64,000 bases of DNA from Cristatella mucedo (Eukaryota > Bryozoa > Phylactolaemata > Cristatellidae): NCBI GenBank assembly GCA_009760855.2, contig WPIO01000001.1:18045001-18109000 (forward strand). Direction: 5' to 3'. The translations under genes were made by a program, and so were the position numbers. The notes below the pieces were generated by a model, which made no database searches, was not told the origin of the DNA, and worked only from the letters and a program-made list of their open reading frames with translations. How positions within the stretch are numbered: the stretch's first letter is position 1; every line of letters starts with the position of its first letter. Shown here in pieces: positions 33,493 through 45,240 of this stretch.

Positions 33493-33549
33493 GCAAGCGA
33501 AAAACTGTCCATTGCCATTGTCCTTATTGCAAAAGAATGGTGCCCTTGG

Positions 33550-33702
33550 TCTTCGCCCAAGATATGAAGTGCTCGCTCCTCACGACCCTGGTCGTGAGTT
33601 CGAATCTTGCAGCAGTCGATCCTTTATTTACCACTGCAAGCGGTCGTGATAGTCGTAAAGGCTTTTCCAACGCTATCTAAAACTTAGGCTGTTAAATAAG
33701 CT
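33550..33702 (+). mobile_element. SINE1 copy, 5'-degraded
   Basis: B-box-like AGTTCGAATCT at about 33598-33608, then CACTGCAAGCGGTCGTGATA, GTCGTAAAGGCTTTTCC and CTGTTAAATAAGCTC. The head resembles the copy at 37.5 kb (GTGCTCGCTCCTCACGACC). Confidence 0.75.
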
Positions 33703-33726
33703 CACCTCATCTATACGATGCCGTGT

Positions 33727-33880
33727 ATAAAAAAAACATTCATTTATATAGCGCCCCAAGAGAACTTAATCTCTATTCAGGCGCTTCACATATGCCTCGG
33801 GGCTCGAGCCCACGACCTTAGTCAGACCTTGGTCGGGGCGAGCACCTTAACCGCTAGACCAAACCAGCTCGGCAGAAGTT
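33727..33880 (-). mobile_element. SINE2 copy, well preserved
   Basis: Minus strand: head CGAGCTGGTTTGGTCTAGCG, GTTAAGGTGCTCGCCCCGAC, B box GGGCTCGAGCCC, linker GGCATATGTGAAGCGCCTGA, hairpin GAGATTAAGTTCTCTTGGGG, GCGCTATATAAATGAATG and a T-run. This is the best single copy for defining the family. Confidence 0.88.
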
Positions 33881-35257
33881 CGCACGCCAGCAGCGAGGTG
33901 AAAACTCTCTCGATCAATCAATGAGACTAGCAAGCCGAGGATGTGCCACACACGGATGTGCCAGACGCAAATCTTTGTAAAGTCATGAAGCGCCTCCTCT
34001 CTCTGACTCCTCCCTCTGACGTTAGCACTTATGTAGTGCGATTCAGGCTCTCGGCTGAACGTTGCTCGTCCAGAGCTTCGTGACGCACTTCAACCGACAG
34101 GCCGGCACCTCAAGCGTGCCAAACATGAGCTCTGGCATTGAAGCAGCTATTTTAATAATTTCGGATATTAATAATTATTATAATATATAATAAAATATGA
34201 CTATAGTTATAATGATAATAACTATAATTAATAATCATTAATAATTTAATAATTTCGGGTATTTTAATCAGCGTTTGGTCCCTTACAAGATGACTCGCCA
34301 AGCTATCCGCCTTCTCCTCGAGTTCACGGTAGCTCCGAGCCGCTAGCCGAGTTTCTTGAACTTCCAAGTAGAAGGTCAAGGCACCTCTTGCATTTTCTTC
34401 ACTGGTACCCCCCCCCCCGCTCCGTCTACCGGCTAAATACCTGCGGGCGACAGTCTTATAGAGTAAAATGCAATACGTGCGACTGACAGCGTGCAAGTAT
34501 ATCGTCACTGAAGGATGGAGCTGCATGTAGTCGTCGGAGCCACTGACCCTGACTCGTGTCCCAGATATTGGAAAGCAGCAACTGGAGGCATAGAAAAATG
34601 CTGTGAACGTCTCCTTCTTCGATTTCTCTATGCACTAGTAGAACTCTCAGAAACACGAGAATTTTTTCCCTCATGCGGTGGTGAGTTACAGCTGAGAGCT
34701 GTTTAGAGGAAGTGAGTGTTAAGAAGGACTCCATATCAGCATTAAGAGTTTTTCAGGATTCCCTAACAGTTTCAACGTTGACAAAAGAATCTTTACAGGT
34801 CAATAGCTAGGTAGTAGACTTCAATTATTTTTGTCGTTGGGCACACACCTGTGTTTTCGGAATCCCCTCAGGCGCGGTTTGGACGTCAGGTGTGCAAGTA
34901 ACGCAGTCGTTGTTCTACGACTTGGAAGTGTGCTCGATTGGACGTGAGAGTCAGGCGGACTGTAGTATCCAGAGGAGTGTAACAGTAGCGGGCCCTTAAA
35001 TTAATGCCATAGCAAAGTAAGAGACTGGTGAATAGCCGTATTTAATTGGCATGGCGCCCAGAGTTGCTAGCGCTCAGCAGATGCACTTAGCTGCCCGTGT
35101 GGATAGTTAATCAGGAAATGAGAGAAAAAGTACTCCTTCAAGCATCTGTTAAGATTTGCCAGGCCTGCAAAGCGTACTTCGGCATGCCTCTTGGGATCAA
35201 GACAAACCTATCTATTCACATTATCTCATTTCACATTTGAGCACTGCAGGAGAATAA
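33881..35257. other. Unassigned sequence, AT-rich patch
   Basis: 34150-34260 is an AATAAT/TTATAA-rich patch. A C-run (CCCCCCCCCC) lies near 34407. Nothing else recognised. Confidence 0.4.
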
Positions 35258-35720
35258 TAATAATAATGCGCTCGATAAAGCGCCCTCAGAGAACTCAATC
35301 TCTTTCTAGGTACTTTACATTTGCTGCAAAGGGAAACGTGGTCGAACGGTGAGTGGTATCACGCTTGATAAGCATCATGAATAAAATAGTTAGGGGTGAC
35401 ATGCACAGGGTCAACATGCAAGTGTGGTTAGTGGTTGTATGCACAGTGTCAGCACGCGTAAGCATATGAAGGACGAATCACAGGGACCCACTAAATGCTT
35501 TCATAGATAAGGTGCATTTTAAGTTTTTTTAAATGAGGTCAAGTCAGGGGATGTTGTGACGCAAGTCGCGAGTGATTTCCAGGCTTTGGGAGCATACGGA
35601 CTAAATGCACGGTCTCTAAAGGATTTGAGGTTTGTACGAGGTATAGGTAAACAGTTTGATTCCGAAAAGCGGGTGGTACGATACTTGGCCTGGTGGGGGA
35701 GTAGATCTTGAAGTTGAAGG
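35258..35720 (-). mobile_element. L2-clade retrotransposon, 3' end with ORF2 C-terminus
   Basis: AATAATAATAAT tail at 35255-35267, then the minus-strand hairpin (GCGCCCTCAGAGAACTCAAT / CTCTTTCTAGG), the UTR, and coding for the C-terminal SFGDRAF-like block and F-R-N-L/Q region up to about 35720. It contains frameshifts. Confidence 0.85.
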
Positions 35721-37464
35721 GAAATCTTGAAGGTGAGCTGAACAATTAGGAATTTCCTATGCAGTAATAGGTAATGTTTGAAATATAATTCTTTATTTAT
35801 ATAACTTTATAATGTTTACAAGCTGATACAGGTAAGAACAGAGAGTCGCAAAGTTTGCTATCCAAAAAATTTAGAGGAGCCGACTGACGCTCAAGCAACT
35901 GCTACATCCACAACGTCGATACTTGCAAGCTTCGAACTGGCAAGACCGCGCCTCCCAGACGGTATCTACACATTCCTAGATCAATCGCTACCACGTACCA
36001 CGCTGCCCTGAGCTCTCCGTCCCCGACCCATCCACGGATAGAGACATATTCAGGAAAAAGAAGTAGGTAAGACAGCGAGGAAGATAATCCTGATCCAGAC
36101 TCCAAGTTCACAGATGGGGTTGAGGAAAGAGAGCCATACTTCCCAACCAAAAAGACCTCAGCACTCGGATCAGAGACCTCAGACTTACCGAGTCCAATGC
36201 TGACCGCTAGACATCTAGGCTCGATGAGTCAAACTTGTTATGTGACAGTGTGAAAGTAACGTTCAGAGAAGGCGTGCCGAAATTCAGTTCTAAAGGTTCG
36301 AAAATGCCAAGCCACTCGTTGAGCCGGGCCGTTGGAGGCCATTCACATGAGATTGAGCATTGGCTATTTCATGAAGCTAAGTGAAGAAACTCGAAACCGA
36401 TGCCTGAAATTTGGAGTTATAACCACAGCTGCCCGACCCATCTTTTGAAAATGGCAGGCGGATCGAAGCGCATGGCAATGGATCGACGTTATTCGTGGGA
36501 CCTGACTACGCTGTTACGCATGCGACAGTCTAGCTCATGAACTGCGTAGAGCAATTGGTGACGCAACGACTTTACAGAATCATACGAGAAAGTAATGAGA
36601 AATCTGAAATTTACACTGACATAGCGTATTTTACTCTCGTGAACTTAAATAAAAGGTCCAGACCTCACGTGGGCTTAAATCCACAGATGAACAGCTGTGC
36701 TCGGGTGATATCGATAGACTTCTGGTTGACATCTAATGACTTCCCTAAAGAGTAAATGTCGAGAAAATACTGAGAAGATTCGGCCAATAATCAAATAGTT
36801 GCTTTAGTTACTTTTCTAAAGACAAACGCAGTGGAAATGGTATCCGAATTTGACTATTTCTACGTAAAATGAAAATTTTAAAGAGCGATTAAGCAAACCC
36901 GGTCTAGTCTCGGAAGTAAACTGGAGGCAACATACCTACAAATAACACATTTACTGACACATGCATACGTATGACTTGTGCCCCAACTGTTTAAACATTG
37001 GTACATCGAGATACATTTTTACAGCTTTTTGAGGTAATTGCTTGATACATAGAAACTGCTTTATTTACAATGTAGCTCTGTGTCTTGTAAATTCCGTAAT
37101 TTGGCCAAAACTTGATGGCTCAGCGTGAAATTTCAAGGATGAACTCAACTCTGCCTTTACATCGCTTCAGTTGGACAATTCGGATTTTCGTTGGATAACT
37201 TTTGCTATACATTTTCATGATTGCAGGATATAAATTTCAAAGACGTTTGGTGCCATACAGAGCTAAAATTATTCAAATAAAATCAGAAATGGACCTACTG
37301 CAGTGATGCAGCAAGCTGAAAATATCTACCTTTATGTACCAAGGTTCAACAAGTTGGGACCCAAGTCTTGCACAGATGCACAGATCAATACTCTATTTGT
37401 TTTTTCATTATGTTCCTTCGGGTTCACTTTTGGATTAGACATAATAAATAATCAAATGTAGCTC
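35721..37464. other. Unassigned sequence
   Basis: No recognisable domains, repeats or RNA genes. Confidence 0.4.
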
Positions 37465-37616
37465 ATTTAACAGCCTCATTTCATAGCGGCGGAAGGGACT
37501 TACTGGCTTTCACCACCGCTTGCAGTTGGCAATACTGGATCGCTGATTGCAGGATTCGAACTCGCGACCTTGGTCTTGAGGAGCAAGCACCTTACCTCCT
37601 GGACTATTACGGCCCT
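37465..37616 (-). mobile_element. SINE1 copy
   Basis: Minus strand: GGCCGTAATAGTCCAGGAGG, GTAAGGTGCTTGCTCCTCAA, B box AGTTCGAATCC, CAACTGCAAGCGGTGGTGAA, ending GCTGTTAAATGAGC. It abuts the 5' truncation point of the next L2 copy. Confidence 0.85.
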
Positions 37617-37626
37617 TGACATACTA

Positions 37627-38303
37627 TAGCTAGGCCTACCAGCATGTGCGATCAGGCGATTGCAGCTTGTGCAAAACTCTGCAGCTAGGCTTGTCTGTCG
37701 TGAGCGTCGCAGTTGCCACATTACTCCACTTCTCGCCGACCTGCACTGGTTACCAGTCAAGCAACGGATTGACTTCAAGGTTTTGTCGCTCACTTTTAGG
37801 TCTCTTCATTCTATGGCTCCAGCCTACCTTTCAGATATACTACCCCATCAGGCAGAGCATCGTACCACTCGCTTTTCGGAATCCAACAGTCTAGAAATAC
37901 CTCGTACAAACCTTAAATCCTTTGGAGACCGTGCATTTAGCTCGTATGCTCCCACAGCCTGGAACTCCCTCCCGAACTGCATCAGAACATCCCCTGACCT
38001 GACCACATTTAAAAGAAACTTAAAAACATACCTATTTAGGACAGCATTTAGTGGGTCCTTGTGATTCGTCCTCGATGTGCTTTTGCGTGCTGACACTGTT
38101 CATGCTGCCACTAACCACATTTGCATGCTGACCCAGTGCATGTAACCCCTAACGATGTTATTCATTTTGTTTGTTTTTCAAGCATGATTTTACTTACTAT
38201 TCTATTGCGTATCACTTTGCAGCAAATGTAAAGCGCCTAGAAAGAGATTAAGTTCTCTGAGGGCGCTTTATCAAGTGCAATATTATTATTATTATTATTA
38301 CTA
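37627..38303 (+). mobile_element. L2-clade retrotransposon, young 5'-truncated copy with open ORF2 C-terminus
   Basis: The open frame to 38064 encodes the ORF2 C-terminus: LQLVQNSAARLVCRERRSCH, DLHWLPVKQRIDFKVLSLTF, RSLHSMAPAYLSDILPHQA, SFGDRAFSSYAPTAWNSLP, TFKRNLKTYLFRTAFSGSL, stop. Then comes a 3' UTR with the hairpin GCGCCTAGAAAGAGATTAAG / TTCTCTGAGGGCGC and (ATT)n. It is nearly identical to the copy at 55.4-56.1 kb, so insertion was recent. It lacks the RT catalytic region and cannot be autonomous. Confidence 0.93.
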
Positions 38304-39689
38304 TGCCTAGTCATTTTCGTGTTTTCCTATCATGTTGAAATCTTAAAACTTTAGATCCAATTTCTAACATGTCTTTTGAAAGGTACCACAGAATGAATTT
38401 TTGGACCATTCTTCTCAGTATTTCCTCGACATTTGCCTTAAGTTACTTAGGAGCTCAGTAGTAATTGGCATAGCAGCAGTTTGTTCAGAAGGGTTACTTT
38501 TGTTCTATTTTATATTAAATTTAAGCAGGTATTTTCTTTGGATTCCAAGCAGACTTGGCAACGAGTTCATCAACATTGCACACGCTCTCATAGCTCACAT
38601 AGCTTTAGAGTGCTTGTCAGTGCTCTGCTAAGCCTAAAATCAGGCTACTCGGGTGACTCTTCTTAGTCCGGCGATTGGAATGGGGCCTAAAACCGAGCGC
38701 AAGCTCAGCTTCGGTGACCACGTTCAATTCGGGAGGGGAGGGCAGATAGTAAGAGGAATATGGATGGATGCACCTGCCTTCGAGGCAGGTTCAAGGCCAT
38801 CTACTATCCAGCGACTAAGGCTCACTCTCGATTGGTCCCCAGCCGTGTAGCATCTATCTACCCAGTTTGTTAGTGGCTCCTTACCCTGTTCAGGGATCAT
38901 CACTTGAATTTTCATTCGCAGCGAGCGCTTTCTCGCTGCAGCCGTCGAAGGCGATAGATAAAGCTAATTCTCAAGTCCTACTCGCTGTGGATCCTCGTAT
39001 CTAGGCAGCCCCGCTCAAGCTCGGCTCTACCAACGCTGACCGGTATGAGCGCGTAAGCAAAATGGACTCCCACAAAAGCCTCAGAGGAAACAAAATGAAC
39101 TTCTGGGCGTGTGTGCTAATGCTGTTCATAGTCTCCAGTGCTCATCTCAGGTAGTACTTTTTCGGTATTCGGACATTAGATGTCAGCAGCAGCAAGGCTT
39201 TGCTAGCTACTTAAGAGCAAACCGGTTGACATGCCAAGCATCGACCGACGCGGTCGGAACGATTTCTTGCTCCTTTTGTTCGACTTTATGGCTACTCTAC
39301 TGATAGACCGAAGGGCGAGTTCAACGCCGAGGAGCGAGCGAGCGAGCTTAATCTTCCCCTCGAACTACTCAGTTCATGCCAATGTGGACTTATCGTTGTC
39401 AAGAGTGGAGTTTATTGCATACACGTGGCATTGGCTTCGCATATGTATCGTGCACGGCATAGGCAAGTGAACGCAGAGACTTGGGCTGGTGCTCTCACAT
39501 CCGGGCAGCTTTCGCTGCTTGCTAGTTATTAATCCACTGGAGAAGAGCGAAGGAGCGCGTTTTTTTTGGAAATGGGGTCAGTAGCCACTCTTTGCCGATG
39601 CGATTGTAGTTTGGACTCGGTCACCTGTCCCCCGATAGGTGCTCTGGTCGTCATCTTCAGGAAAATATACCTAGTCGTTTAACTGTAGT
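38304..39689. other. Unassigned sequence containing a tRNA-like fold
   Basis: No gene recognised. 38745-38808 can fold with a perfect 7-bp terminal stem (GATAGTA / TACTATC) and a central hairpin CCTGC-CTTCGAG-GCAGG; see findings. The short ORFs have no support. Confidence 0.4.
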
Positions 39690-39854
39690 AATATTATTAA
39701 CAAATTTGGACAGTGCCCTTACAGAACGGAATCTCTTTCTGGGCACTTTACAAATGCTCTAGAAAGCATGACCAAATGATTAGTTGTAGCATTCGCAATG
39801 CCATCAAGCATAACAAACAATGTTAGGTGTGACAGGCACAGGGTGAACGTATAG

Positions 39855-39955
39855 ATATGTAAAGCGCCTAGCATGAGAAATGTAAAGCGCCTTGGAAAAG
39901 ATTGAGTTCTCTGAGGGCGCTTTATCAAGTGCATTATTATTATATTATTATTATT
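39855..39955 (+). mobile_element. Tail-only L2 insertion 1
   Basis: AAAGCGCCT...GATTGAGTTCTCTGAGGGCG CTTTATCAAGTGCATTATTA then (ATT)n. Host L2 sequence (GTGAACGTA | GGTTAGTAGCAGCAGGCACA) resumes on the other side. The first words AAAGCGCCTA are partly duplicated. Confidence 0.8.
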
Positions 39956-40132
39956 ATACGGTTAGTAGCAGCAGGCACATAGTCAGTACAAGCAAGGACA
40001 AACGGAAAAATCACAAAGACCCGCCAAATGCTGTAATAAAAAGGAACATCTTAAGCTTATTTTTAAATGAGGTTATGCCAGGAGATGTCGTCACGTCAGT
40101 CGGGAGTGAGTTCCTGGCTTTGGGAGCATACA

Positions 40133-40238
40133 ATTTTGATACCGGATCGTGCTTCATTTGCAACAGATGCAAAGTGCCTAGAAAGAGATTGGGTTCTCTG
40201 AGGGCACTATATCAAATGTATTATTATTTTTTTATTAA
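40133..40238 (+). mobile_element. Tail-only L2 insertion 2
   Basis: TTTGCAACAGATGCAAAGTG, CCTAGAAAGAGATTGGGTTC, TCTGAGGGCACTATATCAAA then ATTATT and a T-run. It splits the host block GGGAGCATAC | CTAAAGGCACTGTCTCC. Confidence 0.8.
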
Positions 40239-40872
40239 TAAAATCTAAAGGCACTGTCTCCAAAAAGTTTGAGGTTCGTACGAGGTAATGCTATTCGATT
40301 TGAGTCAGTACAGCGGGTGGTACAAGGCCTAGCCTTGTGGGAGAGTAGCTCTGATAGGTAGGCTGGCGAAAGAGAATGATGGTACCCAAGAGTGCGTGAC
40401 CTTTGAAGACGATGGGCTGCTTGATTGGAAGCCAGTGCAGGTCGGCGAGAGTTGGTGTGATGTGGCAACTGCGACGCTCACGAGAGACAACCTAGCTGCA
40501 GATTTTTGCACCAGCTTTAAGCGCCTGATTGCACATGCCGGCAGACCAGCAAGCAGTGAGTTACAGAAGTCAAGACGGAATATCACAAATGCATGAACCA
40601 ATTTATATGTGGCATTCCTGTCTAGATAAGCCCAAATTTTAGCAATTGCATGCAGCTAAAAGTAGGTGAACTTGACTGTGGAGCTCATGTGGTCGTCAAA
40701 TGAAAGGTCACTTTAGAACAGGACACGTAGATCACGTCCAGATTTAACAGGAGATATGCTGGCGGAGCCGATTTTGAGCGTTAGGTTTCCCAATATCCGA
40801 ATCAAACTTAGTTTGCCCATAGCTAGTAGGTTTGCTTTGTCTTTGTTAAATTTAATACAGTTTGCTGCCATC

Positions 40873-40972
40873 CATTCTATTGCGTATCACTTTGCAGCAA
40901 ATGTAAAGCGCCTAGAAAGAGATTAAGTTCTCTGAGGGCGCTTTATCAAGTGCAATATTATTATTATTATAA
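40873..40972 (+). mobile_element. Tail-only L2 insertion 3 with short target duplication
   Basis: TTCTATTGCGTATCACTTTG through the hairpin to (ATT)n is identical by eye to the end of the copy at 38.2-38.3 kb. The host TGCCATCCAT | CCATGAGCGG shows a 4-base CCAT repeated on both sides, consistent with target-site duplication. Confidence 0.85.
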
Positions 40973-41215
40973 TTTTCCATGAGCGGATGAAATCAATACG
41001 TGGAGTAAGGGTGCGTAGAGAATTCGACGTACTCGCTGGGCTGGGAGGAATCAGTGCAAAGGTGAAGGTCATCTGGTACAACTAAATCTCATCTGAATTG
41101 AAATGAAAGCCTAGATTGTGCTTGGCGATCACATCGGCAAGAGGGAGAGCATAAATTGTGAAACGAAGCGGACCGAGCACAGAGCCCCGAGGTACCCCCC
41201 CCCACTTGAGTGGTT

Positions 41216-43174
41216 CCCACTGTAGACGTTTGTCCGTTCACATCACGTTCACTCTGGAGTCACACGCTGAGATGGGATAGCTCGACTTGCATTCCTCTCC
41301 AGGCAGCACGAGTAGAGTGCCGCCGCATTGAATTCCTTCAACGGCTCGCGCTTCGTATCTGGCGTCCTGCTCGACAGCAGTGCTCTGCTCGACTGATGGC
41401 GGCAAACCGGCCATTTTCTGCCGCTGGTGACAAAAAGTATACTGCGCCATAGTATTTCTGTTTAAGCCCAAAATAAAGATGATGAGCAGCTCACATTGAA
41501 TTATTTAATTAAACCTCTGTCTGGAGGTACGCTTTGTCAAATTGACACAAGTCTCCTCGTTCTTTAGCAACTATTCCACAATTAGCGCGGTACGACCCAC
41601 CAATAAACGGAAGACCGTCGTAAGCGGAGGAGGGAGTAGAATAAAAAAGAAACCGGGCAAAAAATAAGGGCTTAACTTTACAAGCAGCTTAACGAGCGTA
41701 CTGTCATGCATGTACGAGCCCGATGAAGGCGTACGGCTCATTAGGTCAAATTAAGCGCGGCTAGCTCGTCAGAAGCGCAAGGGTGCCCACCTACTTCCGT
41801 TTCCATAATGGCGTCTCAACCTGCAGCTGCATTTAAAATGATAATTCACAAGTCTCTGTAGTCGCATTCCAGAAGCAGGTGCTCGCTCAAACCATTTCAA
41901 TAATAACGTCATATTTTACTCAACTGGCCGGTCGCTAACACTGACTCAATCACCGCTCCAGAAAGGTTTTAACCCTTACCTTAATCGTATCAGTTTAGCC
42001 GCAAAGCCGTTCGTGAGCAAAGCCTTCTTTATTTTTCCGACGAATGGGTCATTATGGCGTCGCAGCTGCCAGGGAGCAGCTGGCAGAGAGCTGGCGGTTG
42101 AACCGCTACGAGTGGAAGAGGGCGTGCGACGGACGCGACGAGCAGTTCCTCTCTAGTTCCCGCGCTCGTGTATCCGTCGTCTGGTCTTTGGTGGCATTTT
42201 TACTTTTGTTATGCATTTTTTGATTGTGCCTTTGTTTTTATTTGCCTTTATTAGTATGTGCCCCATCCATTTTAGCGATATTCGTCTTACGCTAAGCTGT
42301 CCGCATATCACGTCCGCACGTTGCCATCGCCGAAGCCAGCGAGCCTCGTTTCCGGATTCCGCTGTCTGACCTTAAATGTGCATTTTTGAGCTGTACTTGA
42401 AAGCCTCAATGGAATTCGCATGCAAAATGCGCTTCGCGAACAAATTTCATAGAAAGCATAGCACAGGGGGAGGAGGAGGTTGATGTGAAGGGATGAGCAG
42501 GTCTCTCCCCGCCTCTGAACGGCTGAGTGCATCGTCGGCGCGTCTGCTGGGGTCTAGACGCTAGAGACAGCTACCCGCTCGCAGTCTTTCATCAGTCTTG
42601 CTTGCTAAGAGGAACCTACTTCGCGCTGCTTTCGCAAGTCACGAGAAGCATCCGGAAATGAAGTCACTGCCCGCCCCACTGGTAGCCAGAGAAGAGGAAT
42701 ACTAAGGCGCCGGTGGTGGCTGCGCAGATTTTCAAGGGCAAACAACCAAGAGGCGGCTGAATCCAGCTGAAAAGTAACCACCCTTTGACTGGCTACTTTT
42801 TGCGCCGTAAAGCTGCGAGGCGTTCGAGCTCGAAGTGCAAATAGTGCTTTGCCGTTTCGGCCGCGCGGCATGTAGGGCGCGACCTTGCTTCGATCGTCGG
42901 CTGCAGCTCGCCGTGCTACGAAGGCCTGTCCCGGGCCTGTAAAGCGCCATGCTACGTCCAGTCTTTCCAAGGTACTTGCTTGGTAGCCTCAATTACTATG
43001 ACAGTCGAGCCTTTCTCAAGCAAAGCAGCAATCCTATGGGGGCGAGTATACGGGAGACCGTTTGGAAGTCTCGAGGTAGCTGGCTCTATGAGCTGCCTGA
43101 GCGTGGATCGCTGTGCACTTAGTCGATCGATCAGTGCTGGCCTGACCGCGTGCTGCCGAAATCATTTATTTCTT
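41216..43174. other. Unassigned sequence
   Basis: A poly-C run near 41196-41204 marks the end of the L2 copy. Beyond it there is no recognisable gene. ORFs of 74-121 codons on the minus strand near 42300-43000 are featureless. Confidence 0.4.
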
Positions 43175-43177
43175 CTA

Positions 43178-43290
43178 TCTATCCATCCATCCATCTATCC
43201 ATCCATCCATCTATCCATCCATCCATCCATCCATCCATCTATCCATCCATCCACCCATCCACCCATCCACCCATCCATCCATCCATCTCT
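43178..43290 (+). repeat. (ATCC)n microsatellite
   Basis: CCATCCATCTATCCATCCAT-type tetranucleotide array with ATCT and ACCC variants. The Pro-Ser-Ile-His ORF is an artefact. Confidence 0.97.
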
Positions 43291-43576
43291 TCTCTCCCCA
43301 CCGACTCTGTCTGTCGGTCTCTCTCATTAGCGCTTCCAGGGTAGCCAGCCAGGCAGCCACCCTGGAAGGTAAAAGCTGATGGCGAAGACGGTGGGCGGTC
43401 TGCATACAGGGCTGCAAGGGTCGCAATGAAACTGTCGTTCAGTCGGTGCCCGCTCAGAGCCAGAGTCTATAGAACGCACGCTCCCAAAAGCCCGGCAATC
43501 CTGTTCGCAAGCAGCAGCAAGACGATCTCACGCGCATGGATTCGGCGTGTAAAATCGACCGAGTTTCCAGTTTGGC

Positions 43577-43985
43577 TGCTTATAATAATAATGCATTTCA
43601 TAAAGTGCACTCAGAGAACTCAATCTTTTTCTAGGCACTGTACATTTGCCGTAGACGAAGTACGATCAAATAGTTAGTGGTAGCATGCTCAATAAACAAC
43701 AGTAACAACATGGTTATGGGTTACATGCACTGGGTTAGCATACAAGTTTGGTTAGCGGCAGCATGCACAATATCAACACGCATTATCACATGAAGGGCGA
43801 ATCACAGGGACCCAATAAATGCTGTCATAAACAGATGTATTTTAGTTTCTGTTTAAATGTGGACAAATCAGGAGATGTCGTGACGCAGCTTAGGAGTGAG
43901 TTCCAGGCTTTGGGAGCATACGGACTAAAGGCACGATCCCCAAAGAATCTTGAAATTTGTACGGGAGTACGATTTGCATTTGCTA
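43577..43985 (-). mobile_element. L2-clade retrotransposon, 3' end
   Basis: ATAATAATAATGCATTTCAT then the hairpin (GTGCACTCAGAGAACTCAAT / CTTTTTCTAGG), the UTR and coding for the C-terminal block FGDRAFSPYAPKAWNSLLSC (43940-43880 region, minus strand). Confidence 0.85.
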
Positions 43986-44814
43986 CTTGCAACGGGATAG
44001 GGAGGGCGGAGGATGCTACCCCCACGTGTCGACGACATAATAGGTCACACCAGCGACAGCGATCCTACCACTGAATGACCCTTGTTGGCAAGGTCATGTG
44101 CGCCCACCGAGATCCAGATAGAACCCCCCCCCCCAACGATAGGAGTGCTTGTCAGAGTAACAACGGAACGGGCCCCTAGCTCATAGCCGACCATGCCAAA
44201 CACCAAGCTCCGAGTTAAAGTTTAGGCCGCGTGCGCTTCGGCCTGCGCTGATGGCCGAGACGGTAATATACTTGAAATTGAAAGTAATTTAATGTTGATT
44301 TGCTGTCAAGGCGTGCACATATTTTTGCTCAGTTTTCCAGCTACCGCTCGGTTGGCAAAGCCGAACTGAACTGAAGGCGACGCACGGTTGATTTACTCGG
44401 GTGTACAAGTAGAGACATTCTGGGGAGACAGGTGGGCCGATACAAATTGGATAGAGGGGATCCCGTAAGGAAGGCCCCTGGTTTACGTAGGCGGCCGTGT
44501 ATGTGAGAGGTGAACGCGGACGGATCAATGAGCGGGCGCAGGCAGGAGATAGCACTTAGCATACTTAGCAGGACGCGGACAAACGGACGTCAGTATGGGA
44601 ACGTAACACTTCTTTTATTATTTGGCGGTGGCACCGCACAGTAATTCCTTGGAGAAATTGAGCGATCGCGCTAGCCGCACGACCACGTCGGCTGCCTTTG
44701 CGCGCGCTCGAAGGACGGCATCCAGGGTTTGAGCGGATCGAGCTGAGCGCTCTGGGCCGCACTGGGAGTGAAAGCTGACCGAAAACTGACTTTGCTGCTT
44801 CCAGCGATTGCTTA
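43986..44814. other. Unassigned sequence
   Basis: It contains a poly-C run near 44127-44136. No gene recognised. Confidence 0.4.
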
Positions 44815-45240
44815 ATAGCAATACTAATAATACATTTGTATAGCGCTCTAAGAGAACGGAATCTCTCTGAGCACTTTACAGATGCTGCATATAAAGCATT
44901 ACCAAATATTTGGTGGTAACATTTGCCAAGCAACATTCATACCGAGCTACAGGCACGAGCAGGTACGAATCACGAAGACCAAATGCTGTAATGAAAAGAT
45001 GCGTTGTAAGCTTATTTTTAAATATTTTCATATCGGGGACGTTGCAACACGCGTCGATAGTGAGCTCCGGGCTTTGGGGGCATGCTAACTAAAGGCACGG
45101 TATCCAGCGGTTTTTAGGTTCGTACGAGGTATGGCTAAACGATTCGAGTCAGAACAGCGGGTCGTACGATACTTCGCATGGTGGGGGAGTAGTTCTAATA
45201 GGTAGGCTGGAGCCAGAGAATGAAGGAATCTAAAAGTAAG
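44815..45240 (-). mobile_element. L2-clade retrotransposon, 3' end
   Basis: AATACTAATAATACATTTGT then the hairpin remnant GCGCTCTAAGAGAACGGAAT / CTCTCTGAGCAC, the UTR and a degraded ORF2 C-terminus (GGCTTTGGGGGCATGC; GTTCGTACGAGGTATGGCTA). Confidence 0.8.

Larger units (their letters stand above)
39690..41215 (-). mobile_element. L2-clade retrotransposon carrying three antisense tail-only insertions
   Basis: Minus-strand host L2. From the right it reads [33 protein letters not shown] (about 41200-41080), then the MAANxxKFNKDKANLLAMG region (40870-40800), L-T-LK-GSAS-SPVKSG and NSAARLSLVSV-type coding (40500-40470). The C-terminal blocks and the 3' UTR to 39700 follow. Three short plus-strand L2 tails interrupt it at 39855-39955, 40133-40238 and 40873-40972. 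Numerous stops show it is dead. Confidence 0.85.
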
